Source: Pseudomonas sp. (GTDB lineage: Bacteria; Pseudomonadota; Gammaproteobacteria; Pseudomonadales; Pseudomonadaceae). From it: a stretch of 64,000 bases of DNA. The notes under the pieces were generated by a model, which saw nothing but the letters and a program-made list of their open reading frames with translations, did no database searches and was not told the DNA's origin. How positions within the stretch are numbered: position 1 is the first letter of the stretch; each line of letters begins with the position of its first letter. Shown here one piece after another: positions 1 through 7,418 of this stretch. The stretch is from the NCBI RefSeq assembly GCF_002796985.1, contig NZ_PEKX01000001.1, positions 1 to 64,000 of the forward strand, read 5' to 3'. Position numbers and translations under genes: made by a program.

Positions 1-63
1 CAAATCCCCACGCCTACCGGCGGTGTATGCACCCCACAGTCGCATTTATTTGAGAATCTTACA
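1..63. mobile_element. Probable terminal end of a genomic island or transposon inserted in comM
   Basis: These bases do not continue the ComM reading frame that begins right after them: the frame meets a TGA at 51-53, and the residues expected before the conserved Ser-Arg-Pro-Gln-Pro-Gly stretch are missing. The block is richer in A and T near the junction (TTTATTTGAGAATCTTACA) than the surrounding genes and ends in ACA, the complement of the TGT termini typical of Tn7/Tn402-like elements. The next five bases, GCGGC (64-68), lie in the codons for the conserved Gly-Gly-Gly-Ser of ComM and could be the target duplication. AbaR/Tn6022-type islands are known to insert in comM with a 5-bp duplication. 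Only one end is visible, so the identity is inference. Confidence 0.5.
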
Positions 64-710
64 GCGGCAGCCGTCCGCAGCCGGGGGAAATCACCCTCGC
101 ACACGAAGGTGTGCTGTTCCTCGATGAACTGCCGGAATTCGATAGGAAAGTGCTGGAGGTGCTGCGCGAACCCCTTGAGGGCGGCGAAATCGTCATCGCC
201 CGCGCCAACGGCCGCGTACGCTTCCCGGCGCGCTTCCAACTGGTCGCGGCGATGAACCCCTGCCCCTGCGGCTACCTCGGCGACCCCAGCGGCCGTTGCC
301 GCTGCTCGCCGGAGCAGATCCAGCGCTACCGCGCCAAACTTTCCGGCCCGCTGCTGGACCGCATCGACCTGCACCTCACCGTCAGCCGCGAAAGCACCAG
401 CCTCGCGCCCAGCGGGCCGAGCACCAGCAGCGCCGAGCTGGCCGCGCAGGTCGCCGCCGCGCGCCAGCGCCAGCTTGCCCGCCAGGGCTGCGCGAACGCT
501 TTTCTCACCCTGAAGAAAATGCACCAACATTGTGCATTGAGCCCGGAAGACCAGGCCTGGCTGGAGAAGGCCGGCGAGCGCCTGAACCTGTCACTGCGCG
601 CCCTACACCGGATTCTCAAGGTCGCGCGCACCCTCGCCGACCTGCAGCAGGCCGACGCCATCGCCCGCGCGCACCTGGCCGAAGCACTGCAATACCGCGC
701 CGGGCATTAG
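64..710 (+). pseudogene. comM: ComM (YifB) Mg-chelatase-like AAA+ ATPase, 3' fragment
   Basis: ComM is a hexameric helicase that promotes branch migration during natural transformation. About 215 residues of the C-terminal part are present (full-length proteins are about 500). The fragment starts at the Ser-Arg-Pro-Gln-Pro-Gly-Glu-Ile segment. It holds the Walker B motif VLFLDELPEF, the sensor region around FQLVAAMNPCPCG, the Cys-rich insertion (CPCG, then RCRC) and the C-terminal Mg-chelatase helical domain. The Walker A part is absent because the frame is broken at about base 63. A GTG at 111 could start a shorter product, but it would lack the nucleotide-binding loop. The stop TAG (708-710) overlaps the stop of the convergent Rid gene. 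Most likely inactive through insertion. Confidence 0.85.
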
Positions 711-1195
711 CCCGGCAGGTCCTCCGCAACCGCGATGAGATTCAGCTCGACCGTCGCATTCTTCGGCAACTGATAGACGCCGACTGAAGTACGCGTGTGC
801 ACGCCGGCCGCGCCCAGTACCTCGTACAGCACCGCCGAAGCGCTGTCGGCCACCTCGCTCTGCTGGGTGAAGTGCTCGGCCGACTGAACGAACACGTTGA
901 CGTGCAGCACCTTGCGGACGCGCCCCAGGTCACCCAGCGCCTGCCGCAGCAGCGCCAGCGCCCGCATCACGCAGACCTTGGCGGCACGCTGGGCTTCGGC
1001 CAATGACACCTCACCACCCGCCCGGCCGGTGACGACGATCTCGTCACCCACCCGCGGAATCTGCCCGCTGATATGCACCTGGTTTCCTTCGATCAGGAAC
1101 GGCACATAGTTGCCACCGATCTTGATCTCGCCGCCGAAGTCGTACTCCAGCTCTGCGGCGATCCGCTCAAACGCGGCGGCGCGCGATTCGCTCAT
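707..1195 (-). CDS. RidA/YjgF family protein
   Basis: A 162-residue member of the Rid family, trimeric proteins many of which hydrolyse reactive enamine/imine intermediates made by PLP enzymes. The core shows VHISGQIPR near the N-terminal third, the AEAQRAAKVCVMRALALL helix, VNVFV, and the C-terminal segment HTRTSVGVYQLPKNATVEL, whose Arg lies where the catalytic Arg of active Rid proteins sits. The start at 1195 is chosen because AGGAG lies just upstream (CAGGAGAGGAGTCTTT then ATG); the frame is open further upstream but without family homology. It is longer than classical RidA (about 127 residues) and so belongs to a longer Rid subfamily. It follows the DUF1127 gene on the same strand by 20 bases, and a PLP-type regulator is divergent from that pair. 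Substrate unknown. Confidence 0.88.
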   Translation of the reverse strand: MSESRAAAFERIAAELEYDFGGEIKIGGNYVPFLIEGNQVHISGQIPRVGDEIVVTGRAGGEVSLAEAQRAAKVCVMRALALLRQALGDLGRVRKVLHVNVFVQSAEHFTQQSEVADSASAVLYEVLGAAGVHTRTSVGVYQLPKNATVELNLIAVAEDLPG

Positions 1196-1215
1196 AAAGA
1201 CTCCTCTCCTGATTT

Positions 1216-1446
1216 TCAGCAGCGCCAGAAAGGCCGCATCGCTTCCAGCTTCGCCTGTTCGCGGCTGATACCAATATCGCGCAGTTGCGCATCGGAAAGC
1301 TCCAACAGTTGCTTGCGGGTGCGCACGCGGCACCAGAACTGCTGCCAGCGGTTTTCACCGGGTGCACGCAGGTCTGTACGTACGCCGGGGATTTCCAGCA
1401 ACTCCTGTTGATAAAGGGTCAGCCGCACATCGCTCAGGCCGCTCAT
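1216..1446 (-). CDS. DUF1127 domain-containing small protein
   Basis: A 76-residue basic protein. The C-terminal half carries the DUF1127 (YjiS-like) pattern: Trp-rich WQQFWCRVRTRKQLLELS, followed by DAQLRDIGISREQA and a short tail ending PFWRC. DUF1127 proteins are small Arg-rich proteins; some members in other bacteria have been linked to RNA binding and to phosphate or carbon metabolism, but the role here is unknown. The start at 1446 is preceded by GGAGGAGCGACGAC, a strong ribosome binding site. It is followed on the same strand by the Rid-family gene and is divergent from the MocR-type regulator, which may control it (inference from position). Confidence 0.82.
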   Translation of the reverse strand: MSGLSDVRLTLYQQELLEIPGVRTDLRAPGENRWQQFWCRVRTRKQLLELSDAQLRDIGISREQAKLEAMRPFWRC

Positions 1447-1582
1447 GTCGTCGCTCCTCCGTGGGTTTCTTCGGACGTGGGACAAGCCTGACGAATCGGC
1501 AAAAATCATTACAGATTCAACGCTGCGAAGTTTTTTCCATACAGAGGCGAGCGAATTCCTTCTGAATGGCGTATTTTTTCTC

Positions 1583-1619
1583 GATCTGTACTGCATCGCA
1601 CCGACCGTGAGAGATCTGT
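1583..1619 (+). promoter_or_regulatory. Candidate direct-repeat half-sites upstream of the MocR gene
   Basis: The heptamer GATCTGT occurs at 1583-1589 and again at 1613-1619, 30 bases apart, immediately before the MocR start codon. An inverted ACAGAT is at 1511-1516. MocR proteins such as PdxR and GabR are known to bind direct repeats, so these may be autoregulatory sites. The heptamers are short and could be chance. Confidence 0.25.
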
Positions 1620-1620
1620 C

Positions 1621-3069
1621 ATGAAACGCTACGCGCAGCTGGCTACCACCCTCGGCGAACGTATCGAACAGGGCCTGTACCGACCCGGCGACCGCCTGCC
1701 CTCGGTGCGCGCGCTGAGCGAGGAGCACGGCGTCAGCATCAGCACGGTGCAGCAGGCCTACCGCGTGCTGGAGGATTCCGGGCTGGTGGAGCCTCGGCCG
1801 AAGTCCGGCTACTTCGTGCCCGAACGCCGCGAGCTGCCGCCGATGCCGGCCATGACCCGCCCGGCACAGCGGCCGGTGGACGTCTCGCAGTGGGATCAGG
1901 TACTGGAGCAGGTACGCCGCGCGCCGGGCGGTGATTTCGTCCAGCTCGGCCGTGGCACGCCGGACATCGCCAGCCCTTCGCTCAAGCCGCTGCAGCGCGC
2001 CATGGTCCACGCCGCACGCAAGAGCGACCTGCAGAGCCTCGGCTACGAAGGCATCCAGGGGTCGCTGCCGCTGCGCGAGCAGATCGCCCGACTGATGCTG
2101 GATTCAGGCTGCCAGGTGCCGCCCAGCGAAATCGTCATCACCACCGGCTGCCAGGAAGCGCTGGCCATCACCCTGCGCGCCATCTGCGAGCCGGGGGACA
2201 TCGTCGCGATCGACTCGCCGAGCTTCCACGGTGCCATGCAGGCGCTCAAGGCGTACGGCCTGCGGGCGCTGGAAATCCCCACCGACCCCACCAACGGCAT
2301 CAGCCTGGAAGCACTGGAGCTGGCCATGGAGCAGTGGCCGGTGAAGCTGATCCTGCTCACGCCCAACTGCAACAACCCCCTGGGCTACATCATGCCCGAC
2401 GCCCGTAAGCGCGCCCTGCTGACGCTCGCGGCGCGCTACGACGTGCCGATCCTCGAAGACGACGTCTACGGCGAGCTGGCCTACGCCTACCCGCGCCCGC
2501 GCAGCATCAAGTCCTTCGACAGCGACGACCGCGTGCTGCTGGCCAGCTCCTTCTCCAAGACAGTGGCACCCGGCCTGCGCACCGGCTGGGTGGTGCCGGG
2601 GCGTTATTTGGACCGCATCCTCCACTTCAAGTACATCGCCAGCGGCACCTGCGCGCCGCAACCGCAGATGGCCCTGGCCGAGTTCGTCGGCGGCGGCCAC
2701 TACGAACCGCACATCCGCCGCATGCGCACGCAGTACCAGCGCCACCGCGACCTGATGACCGAATGGGTCGGCCGCTATTTTCCCGAAGGCGCGCTGGTCA
2801 GCCGGCCGCGCGGTGGCTTCATGCTCTGGGTCGAGCTGGACCCGCAGTTCGACAGCGTGCGGCTGAACCAGGAGCTGCGCCGCGACAATGTGCAGGTGGC
2901 GGCAGGCAACATCTTTTCCGCCTCGGGCAAGTACCGCAATTGCCTGCGCATGAACTACTCCAACCGCGAGCTGGTGGTGATCGAGGACGCCGTGCGCAAG
3001 GTCGGCGCCTGCGCCACACGACTCACCGCCGAGCTACGCACGCAGGAAGAAGACCTGCTGCCGGCCTGA
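1621..3069 (+). CDS. MocR-type transcriptional regulator (GntR HTH plus aminotransferase-like domain)
   Basis: 482 residues. Residues 1-66 form a GntR winged helix (RPGDRLPSVRALSEEHGVS, STVQQAYRVLEDSGLV). Residues about 105-470 form a fold-type I aminotransferase-like domain with LTPNCNNPLGY (about 246-256), LEDDVYGEL (about 278-286) and the PLP-binding Lys in SSFSKTVAPGLRTGW (Lys313). Family knowledge: these dimeric regulators sense PLP or PLP-amine adducts and control vitamin B6, GABA, taurine or other amine genes. The ligand here is not evident. It is divergent from the DUF1127/Rid pair, so it may regulate them and itself. In P. aeruginosa a similar regulator sits in the same position. The start ATG at 1621 places the HTH at the expected distance. 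Confidence 0.9.
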   Translation: MKRYAQLATTLGERIEQGLYRPGDRLPSVRALSEEHGVSISTVQQAYRVLEDSGLVEPRPKSGYFVPERRELPPMPAMTRPAQRPVDVSQWDQVLEQVRRAPGGDFVQLGRGTPDIASPSLKPLQRAMVHAARKSDLQSLGYEGIQGSLPLREQIARLMLDSGCQVPPSEIVITTGCQEALAITLRAICEPGDIVAIDSPSFHGAMQALKAYGLRALEIPTDPTNGISLEALELAMEQWPVKLILLTPNCNNPLGYIMPDARKRALLTLAARYDVPILEDDVYGELAYAYPRPRSIKSFDSDDRVLLASSFSKTVAPGLRTGWVVPGRYLDRILHFKYIASGTCAPQPQMALAEFVGGGHYEPHIRRMRTQYQRHRDLMTEWVGRYFPEGALVSRPRGGFMLWVELDPQFDSVRLNQELRRDNVQVAAGNIFSASGKYRNCLRMNYSNRELVVIEDAVRKVGACATRLTAELRTQEEDLLPA

Positions 3070-3151
3070 CCGGGAAACATTTATCCACAGCCCGGCGCTG
3101 CCGCGCGGCGCCGGCTGCTGTACCTTGTTTTCCTTTTGCCAGGCATCCGCT

Positions 3152-3955
3152 TTGACCAGTCTTACCCTCGGCCCGCTGGCCATCCCCCTGCCCCATGTCC
3201 TGCTCTACCTCGGCTTCTTCGGCGCCTTGCTGGCCGGCTGGCTGGCCGGGCGCAAGCGCGGCGCCAACCCGGAAGGCGCGCTATTCGCCATGTTCCTCGG
3301 TGGCCTGCTGGTGGCGCGCCTGGCCTTCGTCGCGCGTTACTTCGAGCAGTACGCGGCGATGCCGCTGAGCATCGTGGATATCCGCGATGGCGGCTTTCTC
3401 GCCCTGCCGGGCGTGATCGCCGCCGCGCTGATCGGCGCACTGCTGGCGTGGCGCAAAACCGAATTGCGCCGCCCACTGGCCGTCGCCGCGATCACCGGTG
3501 TTTGCCTGTGGGGTGGCGGAAAGGCCGTGACCTCGGCGCTGGACCGCAGCCAGCAGCTACCCGAGCTCACGGTGATGGACCTGCGCGGTGCGGCCGTAGA
3601 CCTGCGCGCGCTGGATGGCCGGCCCATGGTGGTCAACCTCTGGGCCTCCTGGTGCCCGCCGTGCCGGCGCGAAATGCCGGTGCTGGAGGCCGCGCAGAAG
3701 CAGCGCAGCGACGTGCGCTTCCTGCTGGTCAACCAGGGCGAGAACGCCGAAGCCGTCCAGCGTTTCCTCCGTGACCAGGGCCTGAGCGAAGCGGCAGTGC
3801 TGCTCGACAGCGGCAACCGCCTCGGCCAGGCCACCGGCTCCTACGGCATGCCCACCACGCTGTTCTACGACGCCCAGGGACGCCTGAAGCACAGCCAGAT
3901 GGGCGAGCTCTCCGCCGCCAGCCTCGAATACGGGCTGGGCCAGCTCAAGGACTGA
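3152..3955 (+). CDS. TlpA-like thioredoxin with an Lgt-like membrane domain
   Basis: A 267-residue two-part protein. Residues 1 to about 130 are hydrophobic, with three to four membrane segments resembling prolipoprotein diacylglyceryl transferase (Lgt): GGLLVARLAFVARYFEQY, then a Pro, then IVDIRDGGF. The Lgt signature His-Gly-Gly is replaced by LALPG, so the acyltransferase site appears lost. Residues about 135-267 are a TlpA/ResA thioredoxin domain with VVNLWASWCPPC (Cys168, Cys171) and the cis-Pro region GSYGMPTTLF, predicted periplasmic. Likely a membrane-anchored thiol-disulfide reductase for envelope substrates. TTG at 3152 is chosen because AGG precedes it and it begins the first hydrophobic segment; a TTG at 3125 is an alternative. 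Monocistronic. Confidence 0.82.
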   Translation: MTSLTLGPLAIPLPHVLLYLGFFGALLAGWLAGRKRGANPEGALFAMFLGGLLVARLAFVARYFEQYAAMPLSIVDIRDGGFLALPGVIAAALIGALLAWRKTELRRPLAVAAITGVCLWGGGKAVTSALDRSQQLPELTVMDLRGAAVDLRALDGRPMVVNLWASWCPPCRREMPVLEAAQKQRSDVRFLLVNQGENAEAVQRFLRDQGLSEAAVLLDSGNRLGQATGSYGMPTTLFYDAQGRLKHSQMGELSAASLEYGLGQLKD

Positions 3956-4117
3956 ACCGGCTTGCACCATAGTGCGGATAACGTTCGATGTTGTCCGCCG
4001 TCTATCCGTAGTTTCAGAGCACGCCGACCGGTGGGGCGTACAACCTTCCCGGCCCGCGCCACGCCTGTAGGAGATTCTATGTCTACCCCAGCGCCGGTCT
4101 CGCCGACGGGCCTCCAA
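3956..4117. other. Gene-free spacer before the palindromic repeats
   Basis: The whole gene-free stretch runs from 3956 to 4430 (475 bases). This first part has no convincing ORF, promoter or RNA; the remainder is dominated by two palindromic repeat units at 4118 and 4330. It separates the convergent TlpA-like and pchP genes. Confidence 0.6.
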
Positions 4118-4201
4118 CGTAGGATGTGGTGGAGCGAAGCGATACCCATGCTGTCGGTGCCCGGAATCGATGGGTATCGCTTCGCTCCACACCATCCTAC
4201 G
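4118..4201. repeat. Palindromic repeat, GTAGGATG/GATACCCAT family, copy 1
   Basis: Two 32-base arms (4118-4149 and 4170-4201), inverted and matching at all but two positions, flank a 20-base loop. The arms begin CGTAGGATG and contain GGAGCGAAGCGATACCCAT. Such units are dispersed many times in Pseudomonas genomes. Sitting between convergent genes it may act as a bidirectional transcription end or mRNA-stabilising hairpin (inference). Confidence 0.8.
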
Positions 4202-4329
4202 ACGTGTTTCTCCTGACGTTGCCGTGAAAGACGACACCCTTCAATCAAACGCCGCAATCGCCTCCAGCTCGCGTAGGGCGCAGGACGCGGGCTCGCTATG
4301 CGCCCCGCCAGGGCCAGCCGGGGGCACGG

Positions 4330-4411
4330 TGTAGGATGGCGTGGAGCGAAGCGATACCCATCGATTCCGCGCGCCGACAGCATGGGTATGCTGCGCTCCA
4401 CCTATCCCACG
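4330..4411. repeat. Palindromic repeat, GTAGGATG/GATACCCAT family, copy 2
   Basis: The left arm (4330-4361) is TGTAGGATGGCG followed by the same GGAGCGAAGCGATACCCAT core as copy 1. The right arm (about 4381-4411) is a degraded inverted copy (ATGGGTATGCTGCGCTCCA). It lies 20 bases beyond the pchP stop codon and could end its transcript. Confidence 0.75.
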
Positions 4412-4430
4412 AATGCCAAACACCCAGCGC

Positions 4431-5498
4431 TTACTGGATCTCTTCCGGCGTGACGATCACCCAGTTCTTGTCGGCGGTGACCGGCTGGCCGAGCTTGGCC
4501 TGGGCTTCGGCGTTCTTCTTGATCATGCCGTTGAGCTGGTCCATGTACTTGGCCTTGCGGTTGATCCACAGGTGCACGCCGTTCTCGGCGGTGCCGTTGA
4601 ACAGCATGTAGCCATCGCTGCTGGGGGTGTCGCCGCCAACCAGGATCGGCTTCTTCCACTGGTCGATATAGGTGAGGATCGCCGCCTGCTTGCCGGCCAT
4701 CCAGGTCGCCGGGGTCCACAGGTAGGGGGTGATTTCCAGGTTCAGGTTGGCCTTGGGATCGTATTTGCCTTCGGTGATCTGCTTGCGCGCGGTGGTCAGC
4801 GCGCCGCTCTGGCGGTCCTTGAGCAGGGTGGTGACGCCGATGACGTTCTCGGGCTTCACGTTGTAGCCGTACTTGGGATCGCTGGCGACCATGCGCACCA
4901 GTTCCTCATGGGCGGCGGTCATCACGTAGACCTCGATGCCGTTCTCCATCAGCTTGTTGTAAAGCTCGGTCTGCCCGGTGAAGACCTTGGGCGGGTTGAT
5001 CTCGATGGTCTTGACCACGTCGCCTTCGTAGTAGGTGCTGGGCACCGGCTTGCCGTAGGCCATCAGTTCGTCGACGTAGCCCTTGAGTTCCTTGAGGGTG
5101 AAGCCGGAGAACACCTGGGCGACCCAGGGGTAGCAGACCAGGTCGTCGAGCTCGCAGAGGCGGTAGTAGTAGCTGTTGAGGCTTTCCTTGTGGCCGTTGA
5201 CGTCCTTGAAGGGGATCAGCTTGAGCGAGGGGTCGAGCTTCTCGCGGGTCAGCACGCCTTTCATTTCGAGGAAGGGCAGCAGCGATTCCTCGAGGTCATA
5301 GCGGTAGCTGGTGTTGTCCATGTCGAAGACCGCGAAGGCGCCCTTGTTGGCGTTGGCGGCGATCAGGGCGTCGAGCTGCTTGGCGGCCGGTGCGGGCCAG
5401 TGCTTCAGTTCGGTTCCTGCGTTAGAAGAGCCGGCGAAAGAGGTGCTGGCGAGGCCGGCCAGGATCAGGCCGGCGAGCAAGGTGCGCATGGGCTTCAT
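4431..5498 (-). CDS. pchP: Secreted phosphorylcholine phosphatase (HAD superfamily)
   Basis: 355 residues with a Sec signal peptide (MKPMRTLLAGLILAGLAS, cleavage near AFA at 22). HAD motif I is FDMDNTSY (Asp59, Asp61, Thr63), motif II is VYVMTAAHEE, and motif III/IV are in the IDQWKKPILVGGDTPSSDGYM region, matching P. aeruginosa PchP, a periplasmic enzyme releasing choline from phosphorylcholine and acting with phospholipase C in host-lipid use. Length agrees with the family. ATG at 5498 has GGGGGAACTCC just upstream. In P. aeruginosa the gene answers to choline/betaine through GbdR; no assured GbdR site was identified here. A 14-bp palindrome lies upstream at 5553-5566. Transcribed alone; the next gene upstream on this strand is the AraC-type regulator. 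Confidence 0.92.
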   Translation of the reverse strand: MKPMRTLLAGLILAGLASTSFAGSSNAGTELKHWPAPAAKQLDALIAANANKGAFAVFDMDNTSYRYDLEESLLPFLEMKGVLTREKLDPSLKLIPFKDVNGHKESLNSYYYRLCELDDLVCYPWVAQVFSGFTLKELKGYVDELMAYGKPVPSTYYEGDVVKTIEINPPKVFTGQTELYNKLMENGIEVYVMTAAHEELVRMVASDPKYGYNVKPENVIGVTTLLKDRQSGALTTARKQITEGKYDPKANLNLEITPYLWTPATWMAGKQAAILTYIDQWKKPILVGGDTPSSDGYMLFNGTAENGVHLWINRKAKYMDQLNGMIKKNAEAQAKLGQPVTADKNWVIVTPEEIQ

Positions 5499-5552
5499 GG
5501 AGTTCCCCCGAGTGGTGTTATTGGAGTGGGGAAGGCCCGATACGGGCCCTCA

Positions 5553-5566
5553 CTGGACTAGTCCAG
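5553..5566. promoter_or_regulatory. Perfect 14-bp palindrome upstream of pchP
   Basis: CTGGACTAGTCCAG reads the same on both strands. A near copy, CTGGACTAGTTCA, occurs at 5678-5690 over the stop codon of the AraC-type gene. It sits 55 bases upstream of the pchP start and could be an operator. Next to it lies a small GGCCCG/CGGGCC hairpin (about 5534-5548). Binding factor unknown. Confidence 0.35.
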
Positions 5567-5682
5567 CAATGACCCTAGCAAAGCGCTGTTTCAGCTCTGC
5601 GACGGCAGCGACGTGAACCGTCGCGAAGGCGGCAGGACATATCCATCCGCGCCATGGGGGTTTTCCAGCAGCGACAGCTGGA

Positions 5683-6591
5683 CTAGTTCACCGCGCGGCG
5701 CAGGCGGCCGGGGGCGTCGCCGTAGGTTTCCTTGAACTTCTTGGTGAAGGACGCCTGGGACTGGTAGCCGACCTGCGCGGCGATGTCGGTGAGGCTCAGT
5801 TGCGAGCTGCTCAGCAGGCGGTAGGCCAGCTCCATGCGCACTTTCGTCAGCAGCGCCCAGGGCGACAGCCCCGCCACCTGGGTGAACAGGCGCATGAAGG
5901 TGGCGCGGGACATGCTGGCGCGCTCGGCCAGGGCTTCGATGGTCCACTGGTGGGCGGGGTCGTCGAGCATGGCCTGCCAGGCGCGGCTCAAACGCTTGTC
6001 GGTGAGCAAAGCCAGCGTGCCGCTGCTGGGAGCGTGCTCCTGCAAGTAGACGCGCAGGATCAGCGTGAACAGCGCCGAAGACAGCGCGTCGACCAGGAAG
6101 CGCGCGCCAGCCTGGTTGCCGTCCGCCTCGCCGCGCAGCAGGCCGACCAGCGCGGCCAGTTGCTCGCTCAGGCCACGGTCCTGGCTGGAAACGTTGACGA
6201 ACGCCGGCAGCGCGCCGATCAGCAGGGAGTCGCGCTGGTAGTGGAAGCTGCCGCAGAGGATATCCAGCGCTTCGCCTTCGCTACCGATGCGGTGCACCGG
6301 CAGCAGGCCGTCCTGGCTGACCTGGGTGGGCACCGGGCTCACCTTCAGCCCCTGGCTGCGCAACAGGTGTGCGCCACCACGCGGGAAGACCAGGATGTCG
6401 CCGGCCTTCAGCTCAAGGATCTGGCCGTCAGGCATTTCGGACTGGCAATGGCCCGACAGCAGGATGTGGTACTGCGCCACGCCGCCGGGTGCCTGCTCGT
6501 GGTCCAGCGCCCAGTCACCCTGGAGTTGGCAGCGCAGGTCGAGGCTGCCGCGCAGGCCGGCGAGCTGGATCAGGCGGTCGATGGAGTTCAT
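5683..6591 (-). CDS. RclR-like AraC-family regulator with cupin domain
   Basis: 302 residues: an N-terminal cupin (about 1-190) and a C-terminal AraC double helix-turn-helix (about 205-300; IEALAERASMSRATFMRLF and LTDIAAQVGYQSQASFTKKFKETYG). It aligns by eye with E. coli RclR, the reactive-chlorine sensor. Cys21 (LRCQLQGDW) and Cys113 (ILCGSFHYQ) fall at the positions of the two redox-active RclR cysteines. It is divergent from a DUF417 gene, the RclC family, so it probably activates that gene under hypochlorite-type oxidative stress (inference). ATG at 6591 starts at the conserved MNSIDRL; a GTG four codons upstream is possible. Other cupin-AraC regulators look similar, so the ligand is not proven. 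Confidence 0.85.
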   Translation of the reverse strand: MNSIDRLIQLAGLRGSLDLRCQLQGDWALDHEQAPGGVAQYHILLSGHCQSEMPDGQILELKAGDILVFPRGGAHLLRSQGLKVSPVPTQVSQDGLLPVHRIGSEGEALDILCGSFHYQRDSLLIGALPAFVNVSSQDRGLSEQLAALVGLLRGEADGNQAGARFLVDALSSALFTLILRVYLQEHAPSSGTLALLTDKRLSRAWQAMLDDPAHQWTIEALAERASMSRATFMRLFTQVAGLSPWALLTKVRMELAYRLLSSSQLSLTDIAAQVGYQSQASFTKKFKETYGDAPGRLRRAVN

Positions 6592-6612
6592 GGCGTTCCA
6601 CACGCAGGAAAG

Positions 6613-6640
6613 GGCCTACAGATTACCCGTGGGATAGGCC
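6613..6640. promoter_or_regulatory. Inverted repeat in the rclR-like/DUF417 divergent promoter region
   Basis: GGCCTA (6613-6618) and TAGGCC (6635-6640) are inverted around 16 bases, close to the regulator's start. A possible operator within the 228-base divergent spacer; short arms make this tentative. Confidence 0.25.
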
Positions 6641-6819
6641 AAGTAAACGCGGCTACTTCCTTCTCTCCTGCTCCCGTACCCCCTTGGTGTAAGGCCTCGG
6701 GGCCGGCAACGCACATCCGAGAACAACCGACAAAAACCCGAGCACAACGGGCAAGAAGCCCGGCGACGGCATTTCGACAATAGGCACTCCTGATTTCAAC
6801 CGTCCTTCAAGGAGTTCAC

Positions 6820-7392
6820 ATGTCCTCTCCCGTCACCCAGGGCCTGCAAGCGCTGACCCGCCTCGACCACTTCGGCGCCAACCTGATGCGCGTGGCCATC
6901 GCCGTGGTGTTCATCTGGATCGGTGCGCTGAAGTTCGTGCCCTACGAGGCCGACAGCATCACGCCCTTCGTCGCCAACAGCCCGTTCATGTCGTTCTTCT
7001 ACGAACACCCGGAGGACTACCGCGCCCACCTCACCCACGAAGGTGAGCTGGATGTGGAAAAGCGCGCCTGGCAGACCGCCAACAACACCTATGGCTTCTC
7101 CCATGGCCTCGGCGTGGTGGAGCTGGGCATCGCGCTGCTGGTGCTGCTCAACCCTTGGTCGCGGCGCCTGGGCCTGCTCGGCGGCTTCCTGTCGTTCGGC
7201 ACGCCGCTGGTGACCCTGACCTTCCTGATCACTACGCCTGAAGCCTGGGTGCCGGCGCTGGGCGACGCGCAGCACGGCTTCCCCTACCTGTCCGGCGCAG
7301 GCCGCCTGGTACTCAAGGACACCCTGATGCTGGCCGGCGGCTTGCTGGTGATGGCCGACTCCGCCCGCTCGCTGCTGCGCGAACGCGCCTGA
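6820..7392 (+). CDS. DUF417 (YkgB/RclC-like) inner membrane protein
   Basis: 190 residues with about four membrane segments: LMRVAIAVVFIWIGALKFVPYEA (about 23-45), LGVVELGIALLVLLN, LLGGFLSFGTPLVTLTFLI and LVLKDTLMLAGGLLVMA. The motif WIGALKFVPYEADSITPFVANSPFMSF is the DUF417 hallmark. E. coli RclC belongs to this family and is needed for reactive chlorine survival, though its biochemical role is unclear. AAGGAG precedes the ATG at 6820. It is divergent from the RclR-like regulator and followed 26 bases later by a small lipoprotein, with which it likely forms an operon. No rclA-like flavoprotein lies nearby. Confidence 0.88.
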   Translation: MSSPVTQGLQALTRLDHFGANLMRVAIAVVFIWIGALKFVPYEADSITPFVANSPFMSFFYEHPEDYRAHLTHEGELDVEKRAWQTANNTYGFSHGLGVVELGIALLVLLNPWSRRLGLLGGFLSFGTPLVTLTFLITTPEAWVPALGDAQHGFPYLSGAGRLVLKDTLMLAGGLLVMADSARSLLRERA

Positions 7393-7418
7393 CTCGGCAT
7401 TGTTGAAGGAAGAACACC

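Noticed and set aside
1216..2010. 264-codon minus-strand frame covering the DUF1127 gene and part of the MocR gene
   Set aside because: Only the last 76 codons (from 1446) have a ribosome site and a known domain; the upstream part is antisense to the MocR gene.
4341..5561. 406-codon open frame opposite pchP
   Set aside because: It begins inside the palindromic repeat and mirrors pchP; no recognisable domain.
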